Below, piece after piece: positions 1 through 9,014 of a stretch of DNA of 64,000 nt; the stretch's first letter is position 1, and each line of letters opens with the position of its first letter. The notes under the pieces are model-generated. The model saw only the letters and a list, made by a program, of their open reading frames with translations. It was not told where the DNA came from and did no database searches. Source of the DNA: Alteromonas sp. a30 (GTDB taxonomy: Bacteria; Pseudomonadota; Gammaproteobacteria; Enterobacterales; Alteromonadaceae). Where the stretch lies: the NCBI RefSeq assembly GCF_026788005.1, contig NZ_JABEPE010000001.1, positions 248,001-312,000 of the forward strand, in the 5' to 3' direction. The translations under genes were made by a program, and so were the position numbers.

Positions 1-24
1 GCTAGTCTATTGCGCCACTTTGGC

Positions 25-58
25 TTGTCAACTTAATCAACTTACACAAAGTTTACAT
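25..58. promoter_or_regulatory. probable BirA operator upstream of bioA
   Basis: Two half-sites, TTGTCAACT (25-33) and AGTTTACAT (50-58), face each other across 16 bases. This resembles the biotin operator bound by BirA in Gammaproteobacteria (TTGTAAACC, about 15 bases, GGTTTACAA), with a few mismatches. It lies just before bioA, where biotin-dependent repression is known in relatives, and bioB is usually divergent, so it may lie just outside the window. The site call is inference from the match and its position. Confidence 0.55.
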
Positions 59-75
59 TTGAGCATTTTTTAACC

Positions 76-1350
76 ATGAATATTCACTTCGACCAACAGC
101 ATATTTGGCACCCTTATACTTCCTCCACGCATCCATTACCGTGTTATCCGGTTGTTGGTGCCAGTGGTGTGCATATTGAATTGGAAGACGGCACTCAATT
201 GGTAGATGGCATGTCGTCGTGGTGGTCAACTATTCATGGCTATAATCATCCAACCTTAAATGCCGCCGCCAAAAAGCAAATAGACGCTTTCTCTCATGTG
301 ATGTTTGGTGGGCTGACTCATGAACCCGCTATTTCTTTATGCCAATCGTTAATTAACATCACTCCGCAAGGTTTAGAGCGGGTTTTTCTAGCCGATTCTG
401 GTTCGGTTGCGGTTGAAGTTGCCATGAAGTTGGCAATTCAATATTGGGCGTGTCAAGGCAGTGAGAACAAATGTAAGTTTATTGCGCCAAGGAACGGTTA
501 TCACGGCGATACCTTAAACGCGATGTCGGTGTGCGACCCTGTTAATGGCATGCACAGTCTGTTTAAAAACGTGTTGCCCCAGCAAATTTTCGCCCCTTCA
601 CCACAAACCAAGTTTGGCGCCTTATGGAACGATGATGAAATGCTCGCGTTAGATGAGCTGCTACAACAACATCATCATGAAGTTGCAGCGGTTATTTTAG
701 AGCCTATCGTGCAAGGTGCTGGCGGTATGCGTTTCTATCACCCCAACTATTTAAAACGCTGTCGCCAATTATGTGACCAATATAATGTGCTGCTGATTAC
801 CGATGAAATTGCTACAGGTTTAGGGCGCACCGGCAAGCTTTTCGCCTGCGAGCACGCGGATATTTCTCCTGATATTTTATGTTTAGGTAAAGCGTTAACC
901 GGCGGTTATATGAGCCTTGCAGCAACCTTGTGTACCGAAGATGTAGCAATGGGTGTGTGCCAAGGTGAGCCTGGCGTGTTTATGCATGGCCCAACGTTTA
1001 TGGGTAATCCGCTTGCTTGTGCGGTTGCCAACGCCAGTTTGTCTTTATTGGAAAGCGGCGAATGGCAGCATCAGGTTTTACGTATTGAATCTGAATTAAA
1101 GCAGGGTTTACAAGCTTGCGCTGAGCTGAGCTGCGTGGATGATGTGCGGGTATTGGGCGCGATTGGCGTAGTACAAACCAAAACCGCATTTGATGTAGCC
1201 ACATTGCAAAAACAGTTTGTGTCAAAAGGCGTTTGGGTTCGTCCATTCGGAAAACTGGTGTACGTGATGCCGCCTTTTATTGCGCAAACCGAGCAAATCA
1301 ATCAACTAACTACTGCGATTTTTGAAACCTTGCAACGATTTTCAAACTAA
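76..1350 (+). CDS. bioA: adenosylmethionine-8-amino-7-oxononanoate aminotransferase
   Basis: BioA transfers the amino group of S-adenosylmethionine to 7-keto-8-aminopelargonate to make 7,8-diaminopelargonate, the antepenultimate step of biotin synthesis. It is a cytoplasmic PLP enzyme. The 424-residue protein has the usual family length and opens with the typical HIWHPYTS block. It carries the DGMSSWWSTIHGYNHP region, the class III aminotransferase segment LLITDEIATGLGRTG, and the PLP-lysine context LCLGKALTGGYM. The ATG at 76 follows a candidate biotin operator, so regulation by BirA is likely. No other biotin gene is in the window; in relatives bioB is divergent, on the side that is cut off here. 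Confidence 0.97.
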   Translation: MNIHFDQQHIWHPYTSSTHPLPCYPVVGASGVHIELEDGTQLVDGMSSWWSTIHGYNHPTLNAAAKKQIDAFSHVMFGGLTHEPAISLCQSLINITPQGLERVFLADSGSVAVEVAMKLAIQYWACQGSENKCKFIAPRNGYHGDTLNAMSVCDPVNGMHSLFKNVLPQQIFAPSPQTKFGALWNDDEMLALDELLQQHHHEVAAVILEPIVQGAGGMRFYHPNYLKRCRQLCDQYNVLLITDEIATGLGRTGKLFACEHADISPDILCLGKALTGGYMSLAATLCTEDVAMGVCQGEPGVFMHGPTFMGNPLACAVANASLSLLESGEWQHQVLRIESELKQGLQACAELSCVDDVRVLGAIGVVQTKTAFDVATLQKQFVSKGVWVRPFGKLVYVMPPFIAQTEQINQLTTAIFETLQRFSN

Positions 1351-1453
1351 GCGCGCTGTTTTTGCTTGTTTCTTATCACTGGGTAAGTAAGATTACACCA
1401 ATTCATATCATCCTATCTGGACTAACCAGAACAACTAAATTTTGGAGCAATAA

Positions 1454-2851
1454 ATGGCTCACGCCACGATCGCTGATGTATTAGCTGGAAAATATGCCGT
1501 AGGCGAATCTATCACAGTAAAAGGTTGGATTCGTACCCGTAGAGATTCAAAAGCAGGTTTGTCTTTTCTTGCCGTTCATGACGGTAGCTGCTTTGACCCT
1601 GTTCAAGCCATTGTATTAAATTCCGTTGCCAATTATGACGAAGTGCAACGCCTTACAACGGGCTGCTCAGTGGCTGTCGTCGGCACAGTTAAAAATTCAG
1701 AAGGTAAAGGTCAGGCACTGGAAATTGACGCAACCCAAGTAGACGTGCTTGGCTGGGTAGAAAACCCAGACACTTATCCAATGGCAGCTAAGCGCCATAG
1801 CATTGAATACTTAAGAGAACACGCGCATTTACGTCCTCGCACTAACATTATTGGCGCCGTGACTCGTGTTCGCAATTGTTTGTCACAAGCGTTACACCGC
1901 TTCTTTCACGAACGGGGCTACTATTGGATCAGCACGCCGATTATCACAGCAAGTGATACCGAAGGTGCTGGCGAGATGTTCCGTGTATCGACACTCGACA
2001 TGATGAACCTACCGAAGACCGATGAAGGCAATGTCGATTTCAGTCAAGACTTTTTCGGAAAAGAAACCTTCTTAACCGTATCTGGGCAGCTTAATGTAGA
2101 AAGCTATTGCTGTTCTATGTCGAAGGTTTATACCTTTGGTCCTACATTCCGCGCTGAAAACTCAAACACCAGCCGTCATTTAGCAGAGTTTTGGATGGTT
2201 GAACCTGAAGTGGCGTTCGCCGACTTGAACGATATCTCTCAGCTCGCAGAAGACATGTTGAAATACGTGTTTAAAGCCGTTTTGGAAGAACGTGCCGACG
2301 ATATGGCGTTTTTCGAGCAACGTGTTAATAAAGAGGTTATCACCCGCTTGCAGCAAGTTATCGACAAAGATTTTGTGCGTATGGATTACACCGATGCTAT
2401 CGACATCCTTATGAACAGCGACAAAAAGTTTGAGTTCCCGGTTGAGTGGGGTATCGACCTAGCTTCTGAGCACGAGCGTTTCTTAGCTGAAGAGCATGTT
2501 GGTGCGCCAATTATCATGCAAAATTACCCGAAAGACATTAAAGCTTTTTACATGCGCATGAATGAAGATGACAAAACCGTGGCCTGTTTAGACGTACTTG
2601 CTCCGGGTATTGGCGAAATCATTGGTGGCTCTCAACGTGAAGAACGTTTAGATAAGCTTGATAAGCGTATGGAAGAAATGGATCTGAATCCTGAAGATTA
2701 TAATTGGTATAGAGACCTGCGTCGCTACGGCACAGTACCTCACTCTGGCTTTGGCTTGGGATTTGAACGCCTTGTATCATACGTCACAGGCGTACAAAAC
2801 ATTCGTGATGTAATTCCATTCCCACGAGCAACTGGTAGCGCTAATTATTAG
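1454..2851 (+). CDS. asnS: asparagine--tRNA ligase
   Basis: AsnRS charges tRNA-Asn with asparagine in the cytoplasm. The 465-residue protein has the class II architecture: an N-terminal OB-fold anticodon-binding domain (about 1-105, including [14 protein letters not shown]) followed by the catalytic core. The motif 2 region is [21 protein letters not shown] and motif 3 is [16 protein letters not shown] near the C-terminus. GSQREERLD is also typical of the family. A Shine-Dalgarno-like GGAG lies 8 bases before the ATG. A thioesterase gene starts 16 bases after the stop and is probably co-transcribed. Confidence 0.98.
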   Translation: MAHATIADVLAGKYAVGESITVKGWIRTRRDSKAGLSFLAVHDGSCFDPVQAIVLNSVANYDEVQRLTTGCSVAVVGTVKNSEGKGQALEIDATQVDVLGWVENPDTYPMAAKRHSIEYLREHAHLRPRTNIIGAVTRVRNCLSQALHRFFHERGYYWISTPIITASDTEGAGEMFRVSTLDMMNLPKTDEGNVDFSQDFFGKETFLTVSGQLNVESYCCSMSKVYTFGPTFRAENSNTSRHLAEFWMVEPEVAFADLNDISQLAEDMLKYVFKAVLEERADDMAFFEQRVNKEVITRLQQVIDKDFVRMDYTDAIDILMNSDKKFEFPVEWGIDLASEHERFLAEEHVGAPIIMQNYPKDIKAFYMRMNEDDKTVACLDVLAPGIGEIIGGSQREERLDKLDKRMEEMDLNPEDYNWYRDLRRYGTVPHSGFGLGFERLVSYVTGVQNIRDVIPFPRATGSANY

Positions 2852-2867
2852 GAATAGGGATTAAGTT

Positions 2868-3629
2868 GTGCTTACAGGAACTCCAGCAATAACACGTATT
2901 GTTAGCAACGAACACTCTGTAAAAGACATTAGTATTATTGCGTTTCCTTTTGCTGGAGGAAACGCAAATGCCTTTCAGGGGTGGAAATCCCATTTACCTG
3001 ACAATATTGAAGTTCTTGCTTATACCCCACCCGGACGCGGTAGTCGCTTCGGTGAAGGATTAATGCCAACCATGTTAGCGATCGTTGACGATGCTTGGCG
3101 GCACTTTCAACCTTATTTAAACAAACCTTTTATTATTTTTGGGCACAGTTTGGGTGGCTTAATTGCTTATGAGTTTTTACTCCGCCTGCACCGTGAAAAC
3201 GCGCCTATCCCGTTTCATTTTATACCGTCGGCCAGAAAAGCGCCTCATCTACCCGCTATGCAAGGTTGGAAAGACTATTCTGACGATGAATTTATCGTGA
3301 AATTGGATGAATTGGGTGGTTTACATCCAGAAATTGCCAGTAACCAAGAACTCATTGGTTTACTCACGCCGATATTGCGAAACGACATCAACATTGTTGA
3401 ATTATACCGCCCTACCCTAAGCCAGCCACTTTCTTGCGAAGTGACGGTACTCGGTGGTATTCACGATACAAAAGTACCTGAAGAAGAGTTATGGATGTGG
3501 CAACAGTTCTTCGTACCTAAGATTAACGTAACCATGTACGACGAAGGGCATTTTTATTTAGGTTCATCTGCAAGCGCAATTTGTGAACTCTTTGCAAGAC
3601 TCGCGAATAAAAGGCTGTCATTGCTTTAA
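2868..3629 (+). CDS. type II thioesterase (GrsT/SrfAD-like alpha/beta hydrolase)
   Basis: Family members hydrolyse acyl or aminoacyl groups from phosphopantetheine carriers, usually to edit non-ribosomal peptide or polyketide synthases. The 253-residue protein has the family N-terminal signature FPFAGGNANAF, the nucleophile elbow GHSLGG (Ser94), a probable Asp200 in GGIHDTKVP and His228 in YDEGHFYL, so the triad looks complete. The start is GTG at 2868, with GGAATAGGGA as a plausible ribosome binding site. It lies 16 bases after asnS and before a strong terminator. No carrier protein, synthetase or phosphopantetheinyl transferase is in the window, so its partner is unknown and the link to asnS is positional only. 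Confidence 0.85.
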   Translation: MLTGTPAITRIVSNEHSVKDISIIAFPFAGGNANAFQGWKSHLPDNIEVLAYTPPGRGSRFGEGLMPTMLAIVDDAWRHFQPYLNKPFIIFGHSLGGLIAYEFLLRLHRENAPIPFHFIPSARKAPHLPAMQGWKDYSDDEFIVKLDELGGLHPEIASNQELIGLLTPILRNDINIVELYRPTLSQPLSCEVTVLGGIHDTKVPEEELWMWQQFFVPKINVTMYDEGHFYLGSSASAICELFARLANKRLSLL

Positions 3630-3703
3630 TAAAGCTTAAACTGTGGCTACTGCCATGCATTAAGTTTTTATCAAAATTAATCTTAGATTTTTACTGATAA
3701 CAT

Positions 3704-3733
3704 AAAAAATGCCGGGATGACCCCGGCATTTTT
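3704..3733. terminator. bidirectional intrinsic terminator
   Basis: A perfect stem TGCCGGG / CCCGGCA with a 5-base loop is flanked by an A-run and a T-run on opposite sides (AAAAA...TTTTT). It sits between the convergent thioesterase and protease genes and can end transcription from both. Confidence 0.9.
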
Positions 3734-3772
3734 GTCTTTAAAGTTTTTAATCTTTCGATTGAAAACTGTATC

Positions 3773-6223
3773 TTAAGGCTGATAACTCGCTGTCAAATTT
3801 AGCCCAGAGAATGAGCTATAACCACGAATTCCAATGTGATAAGTTCCCGGCGTTGGATTATTGAAAGTACAGACTTCTGAATTGCTGCCACCATTTGAAC
3901 GACAATCATAATTTGACGTTGTTGGCGCTTGGCCTAAACGAATATATAAATCCGCATCACCTGAACCACCGCTCGTTGTCACCTCTAAAGAAGACATGCC
4001 AGCAGGAACTGTATAAGTGTAATTCAAGAACTCGCCACGAGAGCCACTTAGGTTGTTTAATGTAGCAGTGTTACCCGTTGCGCCACCCGAACTAGCGGCG
4101 CTGTAATCCGCAACTAATGCCGCACCTGAATAGGCAGAATAAGCATTAATTAAAACATGGTAAGTGCCCGCTTGAGGCGATGAAAAGCTGCAACTTTCAG
4201 TATTGCCACTGGCCCAAGAACGACAATCAAAGTCACCTGTTGTTGGTTGACCACCAAAAGACACATATAGGTCGGCATCACCGGAACCACCGGACAAATT
4301 GAACGTTAAGTTTGTTGCTCCAGCAGGTACGCTAAACGTGAAGTAAGTTTGACTGCTTTTCGCGCCAGCTAAACCCGAAACCGCTTGGCCTTTTGTTAGA
4401 CTGCTATCGTCTCCACCGCCTGAATCTCCACCACCGTTCGATGAACCACAGTTATCTGCCATGTAATCCGAAGCCGCTTTTGCTTGCACTAGGCCATACC
4501 CAGTGCGGTTGTCACGACCGGCCACATCTAAATCAATAGCCGTTGAACGTAATGCTTGCCTGACTTCTGAGGCTGTACATGAACGATTATTACTCCATGC
4601 TAGTGCAGCAACACCGACGACGTGTGGTGTGGCCATTGATGTACCATTGTAATAATCGTAATCTCGATTACCCAAAATACTTAATGTTGCGCTTGAGCCA
4701 ACTGAAGAAAGAAGTTCTTGCCCCAAAGTACGATTAACCGACGCTGTTGGAATACCATCTAAGTCAACATCTCTATCAACTAAGAATGGATTTTGTAACC
4801 CCGGACGCGCCGAATTTGAGTAAATGATGACACCAGAAGCACCTGCATCAACACACGCTTTCGCAGCGTTGATTTCCGGGTAATCACTTCCAGCTTGGTT
4901 TGCATTACGCTCTGCAATACAAATTTTGCCTGACATATTGCCACAACTGTAACTGCTACCCGAACGGCTACATGCTGCCAATTGACCAGTAACACTGCCA
5001 TCATAATTATCAACTTCAAAGTTAGAACCATTTGGCGTGAAGCGAGTGTGAGGAACAATGCGATCATCACCAAACGAAGTAGAGCCAACGCTTAAGTAAC
5101 CTTGACGACCATCTCCTGCTACCGTCGATAAAATCGCTTCACCCGGGGCTGATAGTTCTACCTGATTGGTATATTGAGAGAAATTCGCGTGCTGGTTGTT
5201 TTCATCAACCGCCGCTACAGATACAACAGAATCATAAGATGCCGGGTAAGAGTGCGTTGAATCACCATCGTTACCTGCCGCAGCAATCAGTAACATGCCA
5301 TCTTCAGCTAACGCTTGCATGCCATTGCGCTCTGACGCAGTTGCACTTGGTCCACCTAAGGACATATTAACAACATCTGCGCCGCCATCTTGACACGCTT
5401 CAACAGCTTCAACTAAGCCACTACTATAGGCATAACCGTCTTCATTAAATACTTTGATAATGTGTAAATTCACATTACCCGTTGGCAAAATTCCCTCAAC
5501 ACCAATACTGTTATTAAGCGCAGCTATTGTACCTGCGACGTGAGTACCATGAGAACCGCCAGCCTGATACCAATTGCCCGTACCACTATCGTTTGTGCCA
5601 TTAACATTGCTACCCGATGGAAGATCAGGGTTCGCTCTTTCATAACCAGAATCGATAATACAAACTGTAATATTGCCAGATGCAGAATCGGAGAGCTGTT
5701 CAGCTTGTACTCTTGATAAACCCCAAGGCGAATTCTGTGCCATCGGATAACGTCGAGCATCCGCTTCAACGGATTCAATCAATGCATTACTTTTCATTCC
5801 GCGAGCAATAAATTCAATTGCTTGATGCGACATTGCCCCTTTGAACTTCAACACAGCTTCACCAGCAGATGTTGCTTTAACAAAGGACATTGGCATACCG
5901 GCTGATGCACTCAACGAGGACAAAAGCGATTGTCCAGAAGCTTTGCTAGAGGCGCTAATTGATTTTGAAGATTGGCTAGCCTCAGACTTAAGTTGTTCTA
6001 AGGTAGATTGTTGCTTAAATCGGACGATGATTTGATCGGTTTTTGCAGCAAATTTTTTGCTTTGTTCAGCTTGATACCAAGTTGAAAATGCAGACTTGTT
6101 AACTTTGCTATCGTTCTGATTGATCCCACTATTTTCTACCGGAGTAAGCGAAGCTGCTTGCACCATACACGATGCACCAACTAACGCCATTGAAATAGCG
6201 CTTAATGTGAGGTTTGTTTTCAT
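3773..6223 (-). CDS. secreted subtilisin-like serine protease (S8) with PA insert and two PPC domains
   Basis: An exported endopeptidase of 816 residues. A Sec signal peptide (about 1-24, ending VQAAS) is followed by an inhibitor-like propeptide (about 60-160) with the IIVRFK start. The catalytic triad is visible: Asp191 (CIIDSGYE), His225 (GSHGTHVAG) and Ser529 (GTSMATPHV), with the oxyanion Asn318 in AAAGNDG. Between His and Ser there is a protease-associated (PA) domain at about 385-520 (KACVDAGASGVIIYSN). A Gly/Ser/Asp-rich linker (about 605-620) leads to two tandem pre-peptidase C-terminal domains (about 625-715 and 725-815), each with GDADLY. PPC domains are normally removed on maturation. 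It is monocistronic and ends at a bidirectional terminator. The role is likely extracellular protein degradation. Confidence 0.95.
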   Translation of the reverse strand: MKTNLTLSAISMALVGASCMVQAASLTPVENSGINQNDSKVNKSAFSTWYQAEQSKKFAAKTDQIIVRFKQQSTLEQLKSEASQSSKSISASSKASGQSLLSSLSASAGMPMSFVKATSAGEAVLKFKGAMSHQAIEFIARGMKSNALIESVEADARRYPMAQNSPWGLSRVQAEQLSDSASGNITVCIIDSGYERANPDLPSGSNVNGTNDSGTGNWYQAGGSHGTHVAGTIAALNNSIGVEGILPTGNVNLHIIKVFNEDGYAYSSGLVEAVEACQDGGADVVNMSLGGPSATASERNGMQALAEDGMLLIAAAGNDGDSTHSYPASYDSVVSVAAVDENNQHANFSQYTNQVELSAPGEAILSTVAGDGRQGYLSVGSTSFGDDRIVPHTRFTPNGSNFEVDNYDGSVTGQLAACSRSGSSYSCGNMSGKICIAERNANQAGSDYPEINAAKACVDAGASGVIIYSNSARPGLQNPFLVDRDVDLDGIPTASVNRTLGQELLSSVGSSATLSILGNRDYDYYNGTSMATPHVVGVAALAWSNNRSCTASEVRQALRSTAIDLDVAGRDNRTGYGLVQAKAASDYMADNCGSSNGGGDSGGGDDSSLTKGQAVSGLAGAKSSQTYFTFSVPAGATNLTFNLSGGSGDADLYVSFGGQPTTGDFDCRSWASGNTESCSFSSPQAGTYHVLINAYSAYSGAALVADYSAASSGGATGNTATLNNLSGSRGEFLNYTYTVPAGMSSLEVTTSGGSGDADLYIRLGQAPTTSNYDCRSNGGSNSEVCTFNNPTPGTYHIGIRGYSSFSGLNLTASYQP

Positions 6224-6814
6224 TATATTCCTTCAACACTTGTTGTTAGTATTTTTATTCGGCCCCCCAAGCGCACCTTCGTGCATCAGCATCACCTATA
6301 TGGTGTAAACCAACATGTAATATTGAATATGCATGTCAAATCACAACTACGGACAAAAAACACCCCAATGCGAATAATAGAATTATTCGCTAAAGAGCAG
6401 TTTGTTTTTGGAAGTAATTTCAAAAACCAGCTTGGCTGGATTTAGATAGGTAAATCAACAGATATACTACGAGACATGATGATGACAACTTTAATACAGC
6501 TTAGTTAAGTTTGAGGGTTGTTTCCTATTACAGAAACACGCCGCCTTGAAGATGTGTAACATTTTGTTAGGTTTTGTTTTGATTGGTTACACATTCCACG
6601 ATTTAGATGGTGTATTAATGAAAGATAAATTACAAAAACATATAAGCTATATGTTATTCAACAATAGAATAATGTTGATTTTTAAACATTTTCTTATTAT
6701 CTATTGTTAGAACTATTGAGTATTTAATACGTAAACGGATAGGTAACGACAAAGCATTTTATTAAATTGGAAGCCGGTCTTCACCAGCTTCCGAGTAGTT
6801 AAATAACCAAGGCT
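6224..6814. other. 591-bp AT-rich intergenic region
   Basis: No convincing gene in either direction. It holds the promoter region of the protease (near 6224-6330, minus strand). A perfect 9-bp inverted repeat, ATGTGTAAC (6552-6560) and GTTACACAT (6586-6594), is separated by 25 bases and could be a regulator site. The rest is AT-rich sequence without recognised motifs, up to the stop of the small secreted peptide gene at 6815. Confidence 0.5.
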
Positions 6815-7060
6815 TTAAATAGGATCGCCTTTGGTCCCACCTGAAGTTTTGTCATTATCTTTGCTATTCTCTCCTTGAATGGGGTCTCCTTTCGTCCCCC
6901 CTGAACTTAATTCACCATCCGAACCGACTGCTGTATCACCCAAAAATATACTCCAAAAATCTGACAACATTTCAGACTCTACAGCATGACTTTGGGCAGG
7001 TAACACGAACAACGACACTAACGTAGACACAGTAACTAATTGTTTTATGAATCGACGCAT
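6815..7060 (-). CDS. small Sec-exported peptide with duplicated SGGTKGDPI motif
   Basis: I do not recognise this gene. The ATG at 7060 is chosen because GGAGGAG stands 3-5 bases upstream; an in-frame ATG at 7072 would put that ribosome binding site inside the gene. The 81-residue product has a signal peptide (about 1-25, MRRFIKQL..., cleavage near SHA-VE). The mature part is about 55 residues, acidic and cysteine-free. The motif SGGTKGDPI occurs twice, and the second copy ends exactly at the C-terminus. The two coding copies differ at five third-codon positions (GGG/GGT, ACG/ACC, GGA/GGC, GAC/GAT, CCC/CCT) with no amino-acid change, which points to selection on the peptide. It is downstream of an HTH gene and a membrane-protein gene on the same strand. 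The peptide gene at 9952 shares the SGG and DPI elements. Confidence 0.75.
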   Translation of the reverse strand: MRRFIKQLVTVSTLVSLFVLPAQSHAVESEMLSDFWSIFLGDTAVGSDGELSSGGTKGDPIQGENSKDNDKTSGGTKGDPI

Positions 7061-7085
7061 AAGCTCCTCCATACACTGTTATTTA

Positions 7086-7106
7086 GAGGGTATATTTTTT
7101 ACCCTC
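7086..7106. promoter_or_regulatory. inverted repeat upstream of the small peptide gene
   Basis: GAGGGTA (7086-7092) and TACCCTC (7100-7106) form a perfect 7-bp inverted repeat with a 7-base spacer. It lies 26-46 bases before the start codon of the minus-strand peptide gene. It could be an operator near the promoter or an RNA hairpin in the leader; the sequence does not decide between them. Confidence 0.4.
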
Positions 7107-7267
7107 AGATTCATTATGACACCTTCTTCTAAAATCTCCACCCTAAAAGTATTATTTATTTACCTGTAAGAGACTTTTATTACAAACAATTTAGTATAAA
7201 AGTGTTTCTATAGTGAAATATTTTTATCGTAAAATGTAAAAAGAAGAGTAAATGACTAACAGTAGAA

Positions 7268-7918
7268 CTACGCTTTAAGAATACGCTCACTCCGCATATA
7301 GCTGGATATTGTCGCAAAAACAGCAATGAACTCTATAATATTTAACGTGTGTTTGACATATTCGTAATAACTCCAAATCACACGAAAGTTCTCATATAGA
7401 AAAATGGTATATTCAGCATCTGCGGGGAAACCAAAGTCTTCTAGGTGCCGAAAAGCGTGTTCTATCAACGCAAGCAAGTTAATAATGCAGTAAGTGATAT
7501 AGATTTTGCCTACAAGGAGATCGGCATTAGTAACAACAAAACGATTCTTATCCTCTAACTTACCTCGCCTCTTAAATTCAATAAAACGGCATAAAGGGAC
7601 ACGCAAAGCAATCAACACAATAGCCGGAATATCAACGAGAAAAAACGATGAAAAAATAACGTAGCTACTGCTGGTATCAAGAACAAGCTTAAGAATAGTG
7701 AGTTCTGCTGTTTTAACGCCCAATAAGATAGTGAGCAAGGAAACAATATTAACGTGATACCTGTTTTGATAAATAGAATAGATACAGGCTAGCAGAAAGA
7801 TAAGAATAAATATTGTGGAGGAGCGCATGTAAGCGACCGCAAGGGCCGCTATACAAACATACCCAAGAAATGAAAAGACTTCAGTTTTTGAGGTGAGCTT
7901 CGGTAAGATTGACTTCAT
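7268..7918 (-). CDS. polytopic membrane protein of peptide cassette 1
   Basis: Unrecognised 216-residue inner-membrane protein with about five hydrophobic segments (roughly 15-30, 35-52, 56-80, 87-106, 138-153 and a last one near 190-207). A basic loop lies at about 111-126 (RFIEFKRRGKLEDKNR). The ATG at 7918 lies inside the preceding HTH gene, giving a 38-base overlap that suggests translational coupling. Its C-terminal half shares motif order with the membrane protein at 10307: NAD/NTD before a hydrophobic segment, L-[IL]-E-x3-R-H (Glu153, Arg157, His158 here), FGF, and a C-terminal MRSERILKA versus MTRERYLMA. I infer they are distant paralogues. The secreted peptide gene follows 207 bases downstream. 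Function unknown; a sensor, immunity or export role is possible. Confidence 0.7.
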   Translation of the reverse strand: MKSILPKLTSKTEVFSFLGYVCIAALAVAYMRSSTIFILIFLLACIYSIYQNRYHVNIVSLLTILLGVKTAELTILKLVLDTSSSYVIFSSFFLVDIPAIVLIALRVPLCRFIEFKRRGKLEDKNRFVVTNADLLVGKIYITYCIINLLALIEHAFRHLEDFGFPADAEYTIFLYENFRVIWSYYEYVKHTLNIIEFIAVFATISSYMRSERILKA

Positions 7919-8141
7919 CTTCTAAAGTACGGCGCTCTAAATACATAGTTACTAGCCTCATGGCATTAAACTGACAACCAATTGCCATTGCCAAGAACTG
8001 ATTCATGCTAGGTGCACCGATGTCTTTTTCCCAATTTTCGTAGGTTTTACGGGTTTTTACTCCCGCTAACTTCGCCATCTGCATGGTAGTCATACCTGCT
8101 TTACGGCGCATTCTTCTCAAATCATTACCTGTGATAAACAT
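7881..8141 (-). CDS. small HTH transcription regulator of peptide cassette 1
   Basis: 86-residue protein with an N-terminal helix-turn-helix of the Cro/C1-like type: LRRMRRKAGMTTMQMAKLAGVK as helices 1-3, then TRKTYENWEKDIGAPSMNQFLAMA. It is a clear paralogue of the 86-residue protein at 11405-11665. They share KTRKTYENWEK and GAPSMNQ identically and differ mostly in the last 25 residues. It is first in a three-gene minus-strand set (HTH, membrane protein, secreted peptide) and overlaps the membrane gene by 38 bases. It probably regulates its own cluster. No ligand domain is visible. Confidence 0.8.
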   Translation of the reverse strand: MFITGNDLRRMRRKAGMTTMQMAKLAGVKTRKTYENWEKDIGAPSMNQFLAMAIGCQFNAMRLVTMYLERRTLEDEVNLTEAHLKN

Positions 8142-8343
8142 AACAACGTACCTTTAAAGTTCGATTTGCGAGCTATTATAACAAAAATCTATCGACAGGT
8201 AATTATTATATCCTAGATAAATAAGAAACTGTTAAACTTTATCTGCATATGTATGAACAATTTATTACTATATTGGTTCTAAGGGGTAGTTATTTTCCTC
8301 ATTGCGACACAATATACTATTACATTTGCATAAAAGCGACACT

Positions 8344-8895
8344 CTAAGACCAAAAGTCTACATATGTGTCATAATCTTTTTCAGGTTTGGCAACATTACC
8401 TTCCACCGGTGTTCCCAAATATAAGAAACCCACGATTTCATCTTCTTCTTTTAGAAATAACGCTTCTTTCATCAATGTACTAGTTGCATAGTATCCAGTA
8501 CGCCAAATACCTGAATAAGATTGAGCTAACGCTGCCATTTGCATTGAATGAACAGAACAAGCTGTTGTACAAATTTGCTCAACTTTCGAAATTTTAGGAT
8601 GAGATTTATAGTCAGTAACCGCGATAATAACCATGGGCGCCCTCAACGGGAGCTCTGGAGCTCGAAGAATATCAGCTTCAGATAAATGGCTTCGCTTGGC
8701 AACATCTTCAAAAATATTACCTAACTTTTTTAAACCTTCCCCGGTACAAACAATAAATCTAAACGGTGTTAAACCACCGTGATCCGGTACGCGTATGCCT
8801 GCCTTTAAGATATTTTTTAACGCTTCTGCATCCGGCGCAGGTTCCTGTAATCTTGGGCTTGAGCTTCTTTCAAGTAATAAGTCTAACGCTTTCAT
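8344..8895 (-). CDS. nitroreductase family protein (YdjA-like)
   Basis: FMN-dependent NAD(P)H oxidoreductase of the nitroreductase fold; the physiological substrate of YdjA-type members is unclear. The 183-residue length matches YdjA. The FMN-binding start LLLERSSSPRLQEPAP is present, where the usual RRS is replaced by RSSS. It also has AGIRVPDHGGLTPFRF, the substrate-side block MQMAALAQSYSGIWRTGYY, and the C-terminal IVGFLYLGTP. It lies between the two peptide cassettes, on the same strand, with about 120 bases to the DoxX gene upstream. Whether it belongs to the cassettes is unknown. Confidence 0.9.
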   Translation of the reverse strand: MKALDLLLERSSSPRLQEPAPDAEALKNILKAGIRVPDHGGLTPFRFIVCTGEGLKKLGNIFEDVAKRSHLSEADILRAPELPLRAPMVIIAVTDYKSHPKISKVEQICTTACSVHSMQMAALAQSYSGIWRTGYYATSTLMKEALFLKEEDEIVGFLYLGTPVEGNVAKPEKDYDTYVDFWS

Positions 8896-9014
8896 GGAAT
8901 TACAACACTAAACAAGATAGAGCTAATATGACTGAAAACGGAATAGACAGCAAGGGCTCAACTACGAGGAAGTGCAAGGTGCGCGTATAACGACTGCGCA
9001 CCTTGTTAATAGAT

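Noticed and set aside
4780-5778. Overlapping open frames within the protease gene
   Set aside because: They are antisense or out-of-frame shadows of the protease and have no start signals or family features.
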